The notes: generated by a model not told the origin, from the letters alone. A stretch of DNA of 64,000 nucleotides from Chloroflexi bacterium OLB14 (GCA_001567105.1 LMZR01000014.1:147292-211291); one strand, 5' to 3'; shown: positions 8,502-18,516, counted from the first letter of the stretch. Made by a program: numbers and translations.

Positions 8502-10872
8502 TCAATTCCCACGCTCCACAACAACCTGCATTTCAACCCCATCAGTGCTAATATCAATCCAGCCATTTCGGTCGGTGCGCAACAAAGAAAAACCATCCAA
8601 AGCATCCAGCGTCTCTTTCGAGGGCAAGCCATTTGGGTCGCCCGCAGCAACACTCAATATCACCAATTGCGGAGTCAAATTCTCAAACAAATCTGATGGG
8701 TTCGATGGCGCGTACCCTGAATCGGCTAACAACAAAACATCTACAGCGCCAACTGTATTTCCAAATTCCAAAACATCATAAGTAGATTGATCAATGCCAA
8801 TAGGAAGTAATGCCCGAAAATTTTCATATTGGATTAAAAGTACGCTTCCTCTTGTACCTTGTGCCTGTATCTCGATAAACGAGTTTTCTCCTATCGTCAG
8901 TCTTTGACCTGTTTCCGCTTGCGTAACGGGAATATTTTCATTAGCAAAATATTTATCTAATGCTTGTGCCGAAAAAGAGGCTTGTAAATTTCCACTCCAT
9001 AAAACATTTTCGGGGACATATCTCTCTACGATACGTGGCAAAGCCGTTAATTGTGCTTCTTGAGTAGATGCGATAATCAGCCAATCTAACTGGCGCGAAA
9101 AAAACGGAAGCCTTCTACCTAATTCATCAGACAATTCTGAAGCACTAGAGCCGCCGTTAATTAAAATGCTTCTGCCTTCGGGAGTTTGAATCAGAACTGC
9201 ATCGGCTGAGCCAACATCTAAAAATGTTAGGTGAAATCTATTATCACCTGCACTGGCAGCGGCACGCCAAAAACCAGCATACACACAAAGGCAAATACAA
9301 AAGCAATCGTTAGAGCGACAGCACGAAGAGCAGAGGCTGAAGCGAGAATTTTTTTCTTTGATGATAGACCAATTAAAAGTCATGAAAAGAAGCGGGGGGT
9401 ATATCCATAAAATCATATTAGACCAAAAGTCTCCTAAGATAATAACGCCATGTGGGATTGAATCGAAAAATTCAACCACATGAATTGTATAGGTGGCAAA
9501 TGCCCATGCAAACCACGCTATGCTTTGACCAAGCCAATAAAAAATTAAACTTGCAAAAACTGAAAGCCCACCGATAATCATCACCATAGGTTGAACAGGC
9601 AAAATGAAAGGGTTGGCGATGAATGAAATGAGTGAAATACGTTGGAAGTGATAAGCCATAATGGGGATGGTCATAATTTGGGCGGCAATGGTGAGCATGA
9701 TGTTGTCATTGATGAGTTTTGTAATTGTATTGATATCAGATTTCCAAAACTTTGTTACAAGTTTTTCGGTCAGGTTTGCAAGCGGTTCAGCATATATAAT
9801 AATTCCAAGTGTGGCAAAGAATGAAAGTTGAAAGCCAACATCCCATAAAACAAGTGGATTAAGCAGTGCCATGCAAGCGGCAACGAAAGCCAATGAACTC
9901 AGCATTGTTTGTTTGCGCCCTAACAACATGGCAAACATAGAAATACTCCCCATAATGGCGGCGCGTAAGACTGCGGCGTCCATGCCAACTAAAAAAGGCA
10001 TATAAAAATACACCCATGATTGCCACTAAGGCGCCCCATCTTTCTCCTAAAAATGTTTTGAAGATAGAAAGAAAAATACCTGCAATGATGGCAATGTTGA
10101 AACCTGAAATGGCAATGATGTGCGCCGTGCCTGTATTTTTGAAAGCTTGTTGTAAATCTTTGGGTAAGCCAGTATCTACACCGAATAATATGCCTGCAAA
10201 TAATGAGGCTTCGGGGTCTTGAAAAAGTTGATATGTGTTTTGAATTAATTTGTTCTTGAAATTGTAAACTTGAGTTAAGAAAAAATTCCCACGATTATTA
10301 GGAAGTCGTGTTACTTCTGTTTTAGATATGGTTGCATAGATATATTGTCTAGCAAGATAGTCTTTATAAGAAAAGTCTTCATTTACTGGTGGCGTTAACA
10401 GCCGACCACGTAACCTGAGGCGTTGACCATATTCATAGATTTCGTTAGGTTGCACACGCACAAGAATTAAACCTGAAACTGGTAAATCACCATCACCTGT
10501 ATCAATAAATTCGGTTTGAATTTTTAAGTTCGTATATGTGTCACGATAATCAGGTGCTTCCGCTACATATCCAGTAATTAATACTTCGTAATTGCGATCA
10601 TTATAGAAAGCGATATGAAAGGCATCAACATTTGGTTGGCGAAATTGGTAGTAAGCTGAGCCGAGAAAAAAAAATAGCAGGAAGTAGAAAATGGAAAGTG
10701 GAAAGGTAGTTTGTATTGCGTACTTCGTGATTAATGATTTTCTTGCGAAGAAAAAAATAAAACAAGAAAAAAAGAAAGCCGAAATTAAAATCCATACCCA
10801 TGTGGGAAGCGATATAAAATTAGCAAAAATAATTCCAAAGATGAAGGATAGTGAAATCCATAATAAAGGCAT
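8502..10872 (-). CDS. comEC: ComEC/Rec2 DNA-uptake channel (three apparent frameshifts)
   Basis: Membrane channel that passes single-stranded DNA into the cell during natural transformation. From the N-terminus: short hydrophobic region, soluble OB-like domain (YEVLITGYVAEAPDYRD), competence domain with TGTAHIIAISGFNIAII, multiple membrane helices, and a C-terminal beta-lactamase-like domain (FHLTFLDVGSADAVLIQTP). The reading is broken at the run 9991-9996 (one base too many). A Cys-rich stretch between 9349-9355 and 9269-9273 is out of frame: reading it one base over gives a proper helix (ILASASALRAVALTIAFVFA). Correcting these runs gives one ComEC of about 790 residues. The C-terminal domain lacks the usual HxHxDH metal motif. 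It has its own terminator at 8441-8482. Confidence 0.85.
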
Positions 10873-10941
10873 GAGAAGATTTTACAACAAAAAGTAGATA
10901 GGCTTGAAAACGTGTGAGAACTTTAAGTGTTATACATAGAC

Positions 10942-11535
10942 ATGGCAAATTACTTTTTCCTCATTTTAGGCTACTTGTTCGGTTCGCTTCCATTTTCAAT
11001 TTGGATTACCCGTTTTGTCAAAGGTGTAGATGTACGAGATTCTGGGTCTGGGCATGCTACTACAACCAATACGATACGTCAGGCTGGCTTTGGCTGGGGT
11101 GCTTTAGTTTTTATTTTAGATGTAGCTAAAGGTTTTCTGCCCACCTATTTAGCAAAAGAATATTCTACAGAAATTTGGGTAATTGCATTAACCGCAACTT
11201 GCGCTGTCATTGGTCACTGCTGGACGATATTTGCAAACTTTCGCGGAGGTATGGGCTTAGCAACTTTCGGCGGTGCCTTACTAGCCACCACACCATTAGC
11301 ATTTTTAATTTGCCTTATTTTATTATTGACCTTAGTACTGCTCATCCGTCATTCTGCCAGAGCCAGTGTACTAGCAGGCATACTAGCCCCACTTACATTG
11401 TGGTTATTCAACATCCGCGCCGAAGCCTTTTGGATCTCACTTGGGTGTGGCATCGTCATTGCTATACGGTTTTTAATAGATTGGAATAGAAAATATAGAG
11501 AATTGTGGTTAGATAGAGAAAAGAACAAGAACTAA
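10942..11535 (+). CDS. plsY: Acyl-phosphate glycerol-3-phosphate acyltransferase, divergent
   Basis: PlsY makes lysophosphatidate from acyl-phosphate and glycerol 3-phosphate, the first step of phospholipid synthesis. The protein is a small membrane protein of about 197 residues with the PlsY layout: GSLPFSIWITRFVKGVDVRD early, a Gly/Ser-rich block, then GHCWTIFANFRGGMGLATF. Key motifs deviate: GSGN is GSGH, GATN is TTTN, and GGKG is GGMG, so activity is not assured. An in-frame GTG at 10927 is an alternative start; ATG 10942 directly begins the first helix. It is divergent from comEC and convergent with the PP2C gene. Confidence 0.75.
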   Translation: MANYFFLILGYLFGSLPFSIWITRFVKGVDVRDSGSGHATTTNTIRQAGFGWGALVFILDVAKGFLPTYLAKEYSTEIWVIALTATCAVIGHCWTIFANFRGGMGLATFGGALLATTPLAFLICLILLLTLVLLIRHSARASVLAGILAPLTLWLFNIRAEAFWISLGCGIVIAIRFLIDWNRKYRELWLDREKNKN

Positions 11536-11556
11536 TGACGAACTTTACATTATTAC

Positions 11557-12423
11557 TTATTCATCGCCTAACAACCAACCCAATACACTTCTGCGCGGTA
11601 TCGTTTCTTCCACCCTAGGCATAGCCAGCAAAACCACAGTGATATTATCATGCCCACCACGTTGATTAGCAAGATTGACCAGCGCCTCCGCCGCAGATTT
11701 TAAATCTCGCTTCGAACGAATCGTCTGCTGAATTTCATCATCATAGACCAAATCCGTTAACCCATCAGTACACAAAAGAAGCGTATCACCAGGCTCAAGG
11801 TGAAAACCTTGATTATTAATTGACTCATCATCCGTCTCATCTTTATCAATACGCAAACGGAAATCAACCTCAGGCAACTTCAACCCACCCAAATGACGCC
11901 GAATCACATGCTGATTAGGATGATCGTGCATTTGCTCTTTAGTAATAATGCCCTTTTCAAAAGCTTCTTGCACCCAAGTATGGTCAATACTCAGGCGTTG
12001 AATATATTTCCCACGCAATAAATACAAACGAGAATCCCCCACATACGCTGTATATAATCTATTCTCCACAACCCATACACAAGCACAAGTTGACCCCATA
12101 CCTTGTTCTTCCTCTTTACCAGCGGAATGAGAAGCAATAGCTTGGCTGGCATCGTGAATCGCATTTTCTAAAATTTTAGTCGGCTTCTTCGCATTACTCT
12201 CAGCCACATGCATACTAATATAGTTAACAGCCAACTCAGCCGCCACCTCACCAGCACGGTGCCCCCCAATCCCATCTGCCACCACAGCAAACACAGCAGG
12301 GCGTGGGTCTTCCTTACTTATTTGAAACGATGAAATTGCATACCGATCTTCATTATTCTTACCAGAAGCCCCAGCATGGCTAAGTGCCGCGATATGCAAA
12401 TGAGCAAGTGTTGTGCGAATCAT
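11557..12423 (-). CDS. PP2C-type serine/threonine phosphatase
   Basis: A soluble PPM/PP2C phosphatase of 288 residues that removes phosphate from Ser/Thr of target proteins. Motifs include NNEDRYAI near the N-terminus, VVADGIGGHRAGEVAA (metal-binding Asp and Gly-Gly), AYVGDSRLYLLR, LLLCTDGLTDLV and GGHDNITVVLL with the last metal-binding Asp. Its start overlaps the stop of the upstream VWA-FHA gene by 4 bases (ATGA), indicating coupled translation. FHA domains read phosphothreonine, so the pair suggests a phospho-signalling module; no Ser/Thr kinase is encoded in this window. Confidence 0.92.
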   Translation of the reverse strand: MIRTTLAHLHIAALSHAGASGKNNEDRYAISSFQISKEDPRPAVFAVVADGIGGHRAGEVAAELAVNYISMHVAESNAKKPTKILENAIHDASQAIASHSAGKEEEQGMGSTCACVWVVENRLYTAYVGDSRLYLLRGKYIQRLSIDHTWVQEAFEKGIITKEQMHDHPNQHVIRRHLGGLKLPEVDFRLRIDKDETDDESINNQGFHLEPGDTLLLCTDGLTDLVYDDEIQQTIRSKRDLKSAAEALVNLANQRGGHDNITVVLLAMPRVEETIPRRSVLGWLLGDE

Positions 12424-14333
12424 TCGTCAATTAACTGTGTCACTCTCGGAGATGATGGAAGTGCAGGATTCTTAAGCATAAAACGATAAGCCAATTGACC
12501 AAAGTTTACCATATCCCCGTGCCGTAAACGGTAGCCCTCGTGGGGGATGGCATCATAATTTACCCACGTTCCCCCAACAGAATTGTTATCTAGCAACAAA
12601 TAACCACCATCATCCGTCACTCGTAAACGAGCATGCACCGAAGCAATAGAAGCGTCATCCAAAATAAGAGTGCATTGCACAGGATCGGTGCCAAAAACAA
12701 TTTCCGATTCAGTTACAAGAATGGGAGGCACAGCCACCACCTGACCTTCTGCATTAATCCTGACAAACGAAGCCAACGCCTCACTTACAGACCTTGAACC
12801 TGTTTCTGCTTTCTTCGACTTTATTTTTCTCTTTTTGCTTTTTTCCTGAAGAACCTCAGGCTCTTGCTTCAAAATTGGAATCGGTTGAGTTAATGGGTCA
12901 TTATGTGCTTTAATCTCTTCTCGCACCGCCCGTACAGATAAAAACCTCAAACGCCCCCCTAACAACACCGCAAACAACGCCAAACCTGCCAAAATAATTG
13001 CACCAAATGTTAATGCTATCCGATATTTTACTAAAAAGGCAATTGGGCCACTCGGGGGTTTAATTACTGTAACCGTAACAGTTAACGGCATACTGGTTTT
13101 ACTCAAGCCAAGCATATCCACTGCTTCTACCATAACCTGATGTTCAGCAGTAGAAGAATAATTTTTCAAATCCCATGCAAATGTGTCAAACGGCTCTGTT
13201 GTATTTTCATCAACAATAGCTCCATCTACATATAAGGTTGTTCGAGTTAACTGGCGTGGATGCCCGTCAGGAAACTCAATAATAATTTCAATTTCTTGCG
13301 TTTCTGGCAAAAGCATTTCAGTATTAAATGGGTCATCTTCTGGAGCTTGGCGAGTAACTTGCAAGGTTGGCGAAACAAGGAACGGGTTTGGCGGTTGGAT
13401 GTCTAAAGCAAAAGTATGCTCATTAGAATTGACAACACCTAAAGCAGGCGTATTAAGTTGCACAATAAGGCGTTGATCGCCTGCTGTGTTCAAGTGTGAT
13501 GTATAAGAAAGCAAATAAATTCTGCGTAAGCCCGCAAAATAAGTTTCAAGGTCTGGAAATCTTTCTACGCCAGAATATTGAAACATGGTGCCACCTGTTT
13601 GAATGGCGAGATTATTAAATATAGCCGCACTGGTATTTGTGAAAGTTGTGTTGGCATCTACATACCAAACAAAAATACGAACATTATTTTCACTAGCACG
13701 TTGAATAATTGATTCCAATGAAGAAGCCAATGCGGGGTCTTCCATTTGTGGTGTGATGAATAAAATTGCTCGTTTCATCCCAATGCGTGGAGCCTGTGCA
13801 CTGACTACATCTAAAGCGGTGACTAACGACTGCAAATTTGGAATTGCTGAGCGGAAATCAGGTTGGAAGCCGTGTAAAGCAGTAACAAATTCTGCGGCAT
13901 TAGCATGATTGATGACGGGACCCGCTTGGCTAACTAAACTTAAATCATCGGGTAAATCGGCAGGTCGGCTTTGCGCCCATTGCGTGATGATTTGTGACAC
14001 TCGTTGAAAGCGAGCAATGCCATTCGAATCTTGCGTTGCTAATGAAGTGCCTTGATTAACTGCAACGACTAATTGTAAGGGCAATGCCATTTCAGTAAAC
14101 GAATCAACTGGCAGAGTTTGACCATTTTCAATAGCAGAAACCGAGTCGGAGGTCAGCCCTGAGGCGAAAAATTTCTGCGCATCAAACACATCTACAAATC
14201 CTGTAATGGTTGGGAATGTAGATGTATCCACATTATATAAAGTCACTGTGGCTGTGTTTTGTTGGGCATTGACGGTTGAAACTATGCTCAACAAAAAGAT
14301 AAGGCTAAAAGTAATCGAAAAGAGTTTACGCAT
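12420..14333 (-). CDS. Secreted VWA-domain membrane protein with cytoplasmic FHA domain
   Basis: A 637-residue protein: signal peptide (MRKLFSITFSLIFLLSIVSTVNAQ), an external von Willebrand A-like domain (about 60-290, with FVDVFD, VAVNQGTS and RAILFITPQME), beta-rich Ig-like segments, one transmembrane helix near 440-460 (IALTFGAIILAGLALFAVLL), a Lys-rich linker (KSKKRKIKSKK), and a C-terminal FHA domain (ILDDASIASVHARL, then DNNSVGGTWVN). The layout suggests an outside binding module linked to an inside phosphothreonine reader. It lies between a paralogous membrane-protein pair and a PP2C phosphatase, overlapping both neighbours. The partner ligand is unknown. Confidence 0.85.
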   Translation of the reverse strand: MRKLFSITFSLIFLLSIVSTVNAQQNTATVTLYNVDTSTFPTITGFVDVFDAQKFFASGLTSDSVSAIENGQTLPVDSFTEMALPLQLVVAVNQGTSLATQDSNGIARFQRVSQIITQWAQSRPADLPDDLSLVSQAGPVINHANAAEFVTALHGFQPDFRSAIPNLQSLVTALDVVSAQAPRIGMKRAILFITPQMEDPALASSLESIIQRASENNVRIFVWYVDANTTFTNTSAAIFNNLAIQTGGTMFQYSGVERFPDLETYFAGLRRIYLLSYTSHLNTAGDQRLIVQLNTPALGVVNSNEHTFALDIQPPNPFLVSPTLQVTRQAPEDDPFNTEMLLPETQEIEIIIEFPDGHPRQLTRTTLYVDGAIVDENTTEPFDTFAWDLKNYSSTAEHQVMVEAVDMLGLSKTSMPLTVTVTVIKPPSGPIAFLVKYRIALTFGAIILAGLALFAVLLGGRLRFLSVRAVREEIKAHNDPLTQPIPILKQEPEVLQEKSKKRKIKSKKAETGSRSVSEALASFVRINAEGQVVAVPPILVTESEIVFGTDPVQCTLILDDASIASVHARLRVTDDGGYLLLDNNSVGGTWVNYDAIPHEGYRLRHGDMVNFGQLAYRFMLKNPALPSSPRVTQLIDE

Positions 14334-15246
14334 TTGCTTCTGCTATGATAGGCACGTTGTCTGTTGGTTGTGTGAGGCGTAAAAATGTTATTGTCCAAAC
14401 TGATTGAATGTAGGCAGTTAAAATTCCGTTCAAGAAAAGAAGAATGGGGAAGTATAAGGTACAGCAAGCTAACGTAATATAGGCTGGTGTGAGGGATTGC
14501 TTAAGAGTTTCGGCACCAAGAATAAGCGGGATAATTGTTAAGAAAATAGGCATAATGATGATAAAACTAATAATGCCTGCACCAATTAAAACGATTAAAG
14601 CAAGGACAAAGAAAGTAAGTACATTGCTTTTAACAATTTCCAAACCACGCTTGAAGCCATCTAACATACTTAAGTTTTCAAGGATGATGGCAGGTTGTGC
14701 TTGTTCTAAAATGATAGATACGATCCAGCCAACTGGAATTAAGATACATATTAGTGGGAGTAAGCAAGCGAAGCCAATGCCTGCTGTTAAAATCCCTAGA
14801 AGGATAAATGGGATAATAATGATGAAGATTACCAGACCAATGAGGAAGTTGATTCCAAAAATACGCCAGAAGTAAGGCATGCTTTCTGACCATAATTCGG
14901 CAAAGGTTAATATTTCGGCACCTTTTTCTACTTTTGCAACGCCTTGAATTAGACCAATGCGCCCCATAATACCTAATGAATAAAACAGCATTGAAATGAG
15001 AAAGATAATTAGAATAGCAATGACGAGTACCCACCAATTTTCTGCAATGAATCGCATAAATTGTTGGATGCGTGGATCGGTTTGAAAAGGAATATCTTGG
15101 CTGTAATCTGAGTTATTACTACCTCCACTATTTCCGCCACCTCCACCACGGGCAAAGCTTGCTAAAATACCAAACACCCATAAAATGCGATGCTTCCAAA
15201 TAATTTGCCATGAGCGTGTTAGGACTTCGCCAAAGTCAAATTTCAT
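14326..15246 (-). CDS. Multi-pass membrane protein, paralogue of next gene
   Basis: A 306-residue membrane protein with six or more helices. It starts MKFDFGEVLTRSWQIIWKHR, nearly the same opening as the neighbour (MNFDYGNLLTRTLQISWKHK), so the two arose by duplication. It has a Gly/Ser-rich loop after the first helix. AGGAG lies just before the start. The family resembles DUF-type proteins related to the membrane domain of glycerophosphodiester phosphodiesterases, common near signalling genes in Chloroflexota; I cannot assign a function. It overlaps the VWA-FHA gene by 8 bases. Confidence 0.8.
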   Translation of the reverse strand: MKFDFGEVLTRSWQIIWKHRILWVFGILASFARGGGGGNSGGSNNSDYSQDIPFQTDPRIQQFMRFIAENWWVLVIAILIIFLISMLFYSLGIMGRIGLIQGVAKVEKGAEILTFAELWSESMPYFWRIFGINFLIGLVIFIIIIPFILLGILTAGIGFACLLPLICILIPVGWIVSIILEQAQPAIILENLSMLDGFKRGLEIVKSNVLTFFVLALIVLIGAGIISFIIIMPIFLTIIPLILGAETLKQSLTPAYITLACCTLYFPILLFLNGILTAYIQSVWTITFLRLTQPTDNVPIIAEANA

Positions 15247-15261
15247 AACATTCTCCTTATT

Positions 15262-16152
15262 TTATGTTTCACTAACTATAACCTGATTTTCGTCTTTGCG
15301 TGTGAGGCGCAAATAGGTTAAGCCTAACGAAACTTTCATTAAAGTTTGAGATATGCCTGATACTAAAGCCATAAGAGGGAAAAAGATACAAAAAGATCCG
15401 ATGATCATTAGCAGAAAAGGGGTTCTTCCAATTTCGTTCACTGATTCAGAAAATATTGCTAAGAATACAAATGGAAATGTGACAGGAAATATAGCCAAGC
15501 TAGTGAAAATCGTTACTCCAAAATAAATAATGACGGTCAGAATTATATATTTCCAAATATGTTGGCGGACAATTTCTATACTTCTTTTGATGGCATCCCA
15601 TGCACTTAAATTTTCAGTGATAACGGCTATGTGCGCACCTTCTAAAACTGCAAACATAAGGAACATCAAAGGTGTTAGCAAAATCATAATTGGTTGCAAA
15701 CAAATAGATGCCATGCCTACTGTAACTATTGTTGCTACAAATACAAACCCGAAAAAGACTGCGAAAATTAGTCCGATAGATAATTGAATAATTAAGAAAA
15801 CGCCGAGTTGTCGTCCAAAATATTGGCGACCATCTTGCAACAAATCCATAAATTTTAGTGAGCCTTCATCTTTTTCCACACGCACGATTCCTAAACTGAC
15901 TGCTGAAATGGCATAAATCTGCAATACCATAGTAATAATGGTAATTAAAATTGAAAAGGCTATAAAGCCAAGTGTTATCAGCGCATTTGTTTCTTGTGAT
16001 TTTCCATCTTCAAACAAAAACAGAAACAAAAACATAACGGGGAATACAGCGAATGAAACTAAGATGGGCAACGTTAAGATTCCTGAAAAGGCTTTATGCT
16101 TCCAAGAAATTTGTAACGTGCGAGTTAAGAGGTTGCCGTAATCAAAGTTCAT
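15262..16152 (-). CDS. Multi-pass membrane protein, paralogue of downstream gene
   Basis: About 296 residues with six or more hydrophobic helices; shares the N-terminal 'FDYGNLLTRTLQISWKHK' signature and the central 'DAIKRSIEIV' segment with its downstream paralogue ('DGFKRGLEIV'). ATG 16152 is chosen because GGGAG lies 6 nt upstream; an in-frame start at 16164 is less likely. First gene of the four-gene set ending in the PP2C phosphatase. Function not recognised; both could form a hetero-oligomer in the membrane. Confidence 0.78.
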   Translation of the reverse strand: MNFDYGNLLTRTLQISWKHKAFSGILTLPILVSFAVFPVMFLFLFLFEDGKSQETNALITLGFIAFSILITIITMVLQIYAISAVSLGIVRVEKDEGSLKFMDLLQDGRQYFGRQLGVFLIIQLSIGLIFAVFFGFVFVATIVTVGMASICLQPIMILLTPLMFLMFAVLEGAHIAVITENLSAWDAIKRSIEIVRQHIWKYIILTVIIYFGVTIFTSLAIFPVTFPFVFLAIFSESVNEIGRTPFLLMIIGSFCIFFPLMALVSGISQTLMKVSLGLTYLRLTRKDENQVIVSET

Positions 16153-16172
16153 AAAATCTCCCAATTGAAAAT

Positions 16173-16222
16173 GTGGTCTCGATACGCCTTGCGCAAAGAA
16201 CGCTCAAGGCTACTCGACCACC
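16173..16222. repeat. Family A palindrome GTGGTCTCGATACG / CTACTCGACCACC
   Basis: A compact copy of a bipartite repeat with ends GTGGTCTCGATACG and CTACTCGACCACC, found in longer forms at 25375-25521, 29417-29539 and 53813-53938. It is followed at 16225-16256 by heptamer-type AATCGTAA repeats. Confidence 0.8.
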
Positions 16223-16256
16223 AAATCGTAAATCCACAATCATAAATCGTAAATTA

Positions 16257-17795
16257 TTATTCCCATTCAATCGTAGCAGGTGGCTTACTGGTAATATCAT
16301 ACACCACGCGATTAATTCCTTCCACCTCATTTACAATGCGACTCGAAACTTTTGCCAGCAAATCATGTGGCAAACGTGCCCAATCGGCTGTCATAAAATC
16401 ATCTGTGGTCACTGCGCGAATCGCCGCCGCTTCTTGATACGTTCGTCCATCACCCATCACGCCCACCGATTTCACTGGTAACAAAACAACAAAAGCTTGT
16501 GACGTTTTTCCATGCTTGCCTAAAAATCCTGCGTTCAATAATTCATCTTGCAAAATTTTATCTGCGGCTCTTAATCTAGCAACGCGTTCAGGTGTAATTT
16601 CTCCCAAACATCGCACAGTCAATCCAGGTCCAGGGAAAGGTTGTCGCCAAACCAGATTTTCATTTAATCCCAAACTTTCACCCACCAAACGCACTTCATC
16701 TTTGAACAACGTTCTCAACGGCTCTACTAATTCAAATGACATATCTTCAGGCAGACCGCCAACATTATGATGTGTTTTTATTTTTTCTGATTTACTCTTA
16801 CTAGACGCAGACGATTCAACTACGTCGGGATAGATGGTGCCTTGTACTAAAAACTTGATATCACTCCCCAGCCTTTTCGCTTCGCGCTCAAATATGCGGA
16901 TAAATTTTTCACCGACAATTTTTCTTTTCTGCTCAGGCTCAGTGACGTTTTTCAATGCCGATAAAAATTCTTCACTAGCATCAATGGTGATTAATTCCGC
17001 ACCGAGTCCATCACGAAAAGCACTAGCTACTTCAAGGCTTTCATTGTGACGAAGTAAACCAGTATCCACAAACATACAAACCAACTGCTGACCCACTGCT
17101 TTATGTACCAACGCCGTCGCCACAGATGAATCCACACCACCTGAAACTGCTGCTAAAACTTTATTATCTCCAACTTGTTCGCGAATTTTTTGCACGCTTT
17201 CATCAATAATAGATTTGGGAGTCCATGTTGGTTTTACGTCACATATATCAATGGCAAAATGTTTAATTAATTCAGTTCCATCTTTTGTGTGATTCACTTC
17301 GGGGTGAAACTGCACACCAAAATATTTTTTATCTAAATTCCCCATTGCGGCATACGGGCTATTGTCACTTTTGGCGAGTGAAATAAAACCTTGTGGTAAT
17401 TCAGTAACTTTATCTCCATGAGACATCCATACCGTTGAGAGATTAGAGATTAGAGAATTAGAGATTAGAGATTGAATCTCCGCAAACCCATATTCACGTT
17501 CTGATGATGGATTCACTTTTCCACCCAAAGCATGAGTCAAGGCTTGCATACCATAACAGATTCCAAGAATTGGTAAACCTGAATCAAAAATAAATTGTTG
17601 AATATATGGCGCGTTTTTTTCGTAAACAGATTTTGGTCCGCCTGAAAGAATGAATCCTTTGGGGTTGATGGAAAGAATTTTTTCTTTGGGAGTATCCCAA
17701 GCGAATAATTCACAATACACGTTTACTTCACGCACACGCCGCGCAATAATTTGTGCATATTGTGAGCCGAAATCAAGAATGGCAATTGAGTTCAT
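16257..17795 (-). CDS. guaA: GMP synthase (glutamine-hydrolysing)
   Basis: Converts XMP, ATP and glutamine to GMP. The 512-residue protein has an N-terminal class I amidotransferase with nucleophile Cys in GICYGMQ (about residue 80) and HPEVNHT, an ATP pyrophosphatase domain with P-loop SGGVDSSV, and a C-terminal dimerisation domain ending KPPATIEWE. Residues near 109-121 (QSLISNSLISNLS) are encoded by a heptamer tract of the type otherwise seen between genes, inserted in frame in the amidotransferase domain. xpt lies upstream on the same strand, separated by 33 bp of related repeats, giving a purine-salvage operon. Confidence 0.96.
   Translation of the reverse strand: MNSIAILDFGSQYAQIIARRVREVNVYCELFAWDTPKEKILSINPKGFILSGGPKSVYEKNAPYIQQFIFDSGLPILGICYGMQALTHALGGKVNPSSEREYGFAEIQSLISNSLISNLSTVWMSHGDKVTELPQGFISLAKSDNSPYAAMGNLDKKYFGVQFHPEVNHTKDGTELIKHFAIDICDVKPTWTPKSIIDESVQKIREQVGDNKVLAAVSGGVDSSVATALVHKAVGQQLVCMFVDTGLLRHNESLEVASAFRDGLGAELITIDASEEFLSALKNVTEPEQKRKIVGEKFIRIFEREAKRLGSDIKFLVQGTIYPDVVESSASSKSKSEKIKTHHNVGGLPEDMSFELVEPLRTLFKDEVRLVGESLGLNENLVWRQPFPGPGLTVRCLGEITPERVARLRAADKILQDELLNAGFLGKHGKTSQAFVVLLPVKSVGVMGDGRTYQEAAAIRAVTTDDFMTADWARLPHDLLAKVSSRIVNEVEGINRVVYDITSKPPATIEWE
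17436..17474. repeat. Heptamer tract inside guaA
   Basis: Units of AGAGATT/AGAGAAT repeat about five times and are translated in frame within GuaA. The same units form an intergenic tract after phoU (48632-48678). Confidence 0.8.
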
Positions 17796-17802
17796 AGGTT
17801 TG

Positions 17803-17837
17803 AAAATTTACGATTTACGAATTACGATTTACGAATC
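17803..17837. repeat. ACGATTT/ACGAATT heptamer tract between xpt and guaA
   Basis: Four to five heptamers fill the short gap between xpt and guaA. Related tracts lie at 16225-16256, 18460-18480, 22423-22487, 24306-24362, 57800-57846 and 60928-60988. Confidence 0.75.
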
Positions 17838-18404
17838 TACAAACTCTATTTTCCCCTCATCCATAGACTTAATACATGCAATTGATTCAATCGGTATGTT
17901 TAATGAAGAGAGTGCATCACGCCCGCCTTCAAAACTTTTTTCAATAAGCGTGCCAATGCCAACTACTGTTGAACCAGAGGCTTCTGTCAGACGCACTAGA
18001 CCTAAAATAGTTTGTCCGCTGGCGAGAAAATCGTCAATGATTAAAACTTTTTCGTTGTTAGCAAGATATTCAGGTGAGACGATTAATTCCACCATGCGAC
18101 CTTTGGTGTGTGAAGGCGCCAGCGTTAAATAAACTTGATCAGGCATGGTGATGGGTTTTGTTTTACGCGCATACACAACAGGTAATTTCATGTGAATGGC
18201 AGTGGTGAGGGCTGGCGCAATGCCAGAAATTTCAGCAGTTAAAATTTTTGTAGCGCCAGTGTTTGCAAAGCGTTTAGCAAACTCACGCCCACAAGCATCC
18301 ATGAGATTTGGGTCTACTTGATGATTGACAAAACTATCTACTTTCAAAATTCCGTTGCCGAGATATTTGCCATCTTTCACAATACGTTCTTGCAATTCGT
18401 TCAT
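17829..18404 (-). CDS. xpt: Xanthine phosphoribosyltransferase
   Basis: Salvages xanthine to XMP, the substrate of the GMP synthase encoded just downstream. The 191 residues match the Xpt size. The PRPP-binding loop is KVLIIDDFLASGQT; the opening MNELQERIVKDGKYLGNGILKVD and PVVYARKTKPITM are typical of Xpt. GGAGG stands 4 nt before the start. I searched the upstream region for a purine riboswitch and saw none. Confidence 0.95.
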   Translation of the reverse strand: MNELQERIVKDGKYLGNGILKVDSFVNHQVDPNLMDACGREFAKRFANTGATKILTAEISGIAPALTTAIHMKLPVVYARKTKPITMPDQVYLTLAPSHTKGRMVELIVSPEYLANNEKVLIIDDFLASGQTILGLVRLTEASGSTVVGIGTLIEKSFEGGRDALSSLNIPIESIACIKSMDEGKIEFVDS

Positions 18405-18516
18405 GCCGCCTCCGTTTGACTAGACAGGTTTATTTTTATTTTACCATTTTCAATTTGTGAATTACGAATTACGCATTACTCTCCCTCATCCCCCATTAAT
18501 TCAGCAAATTTCCTTG

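Noticed and set aside
9260..9360. Cys-rich domain in ComEC
   Set aside because: The Cys-rich stretch is a wrong-frame reading between two homopolymer errors; the neighbouring frame gives a normal membrane helix.
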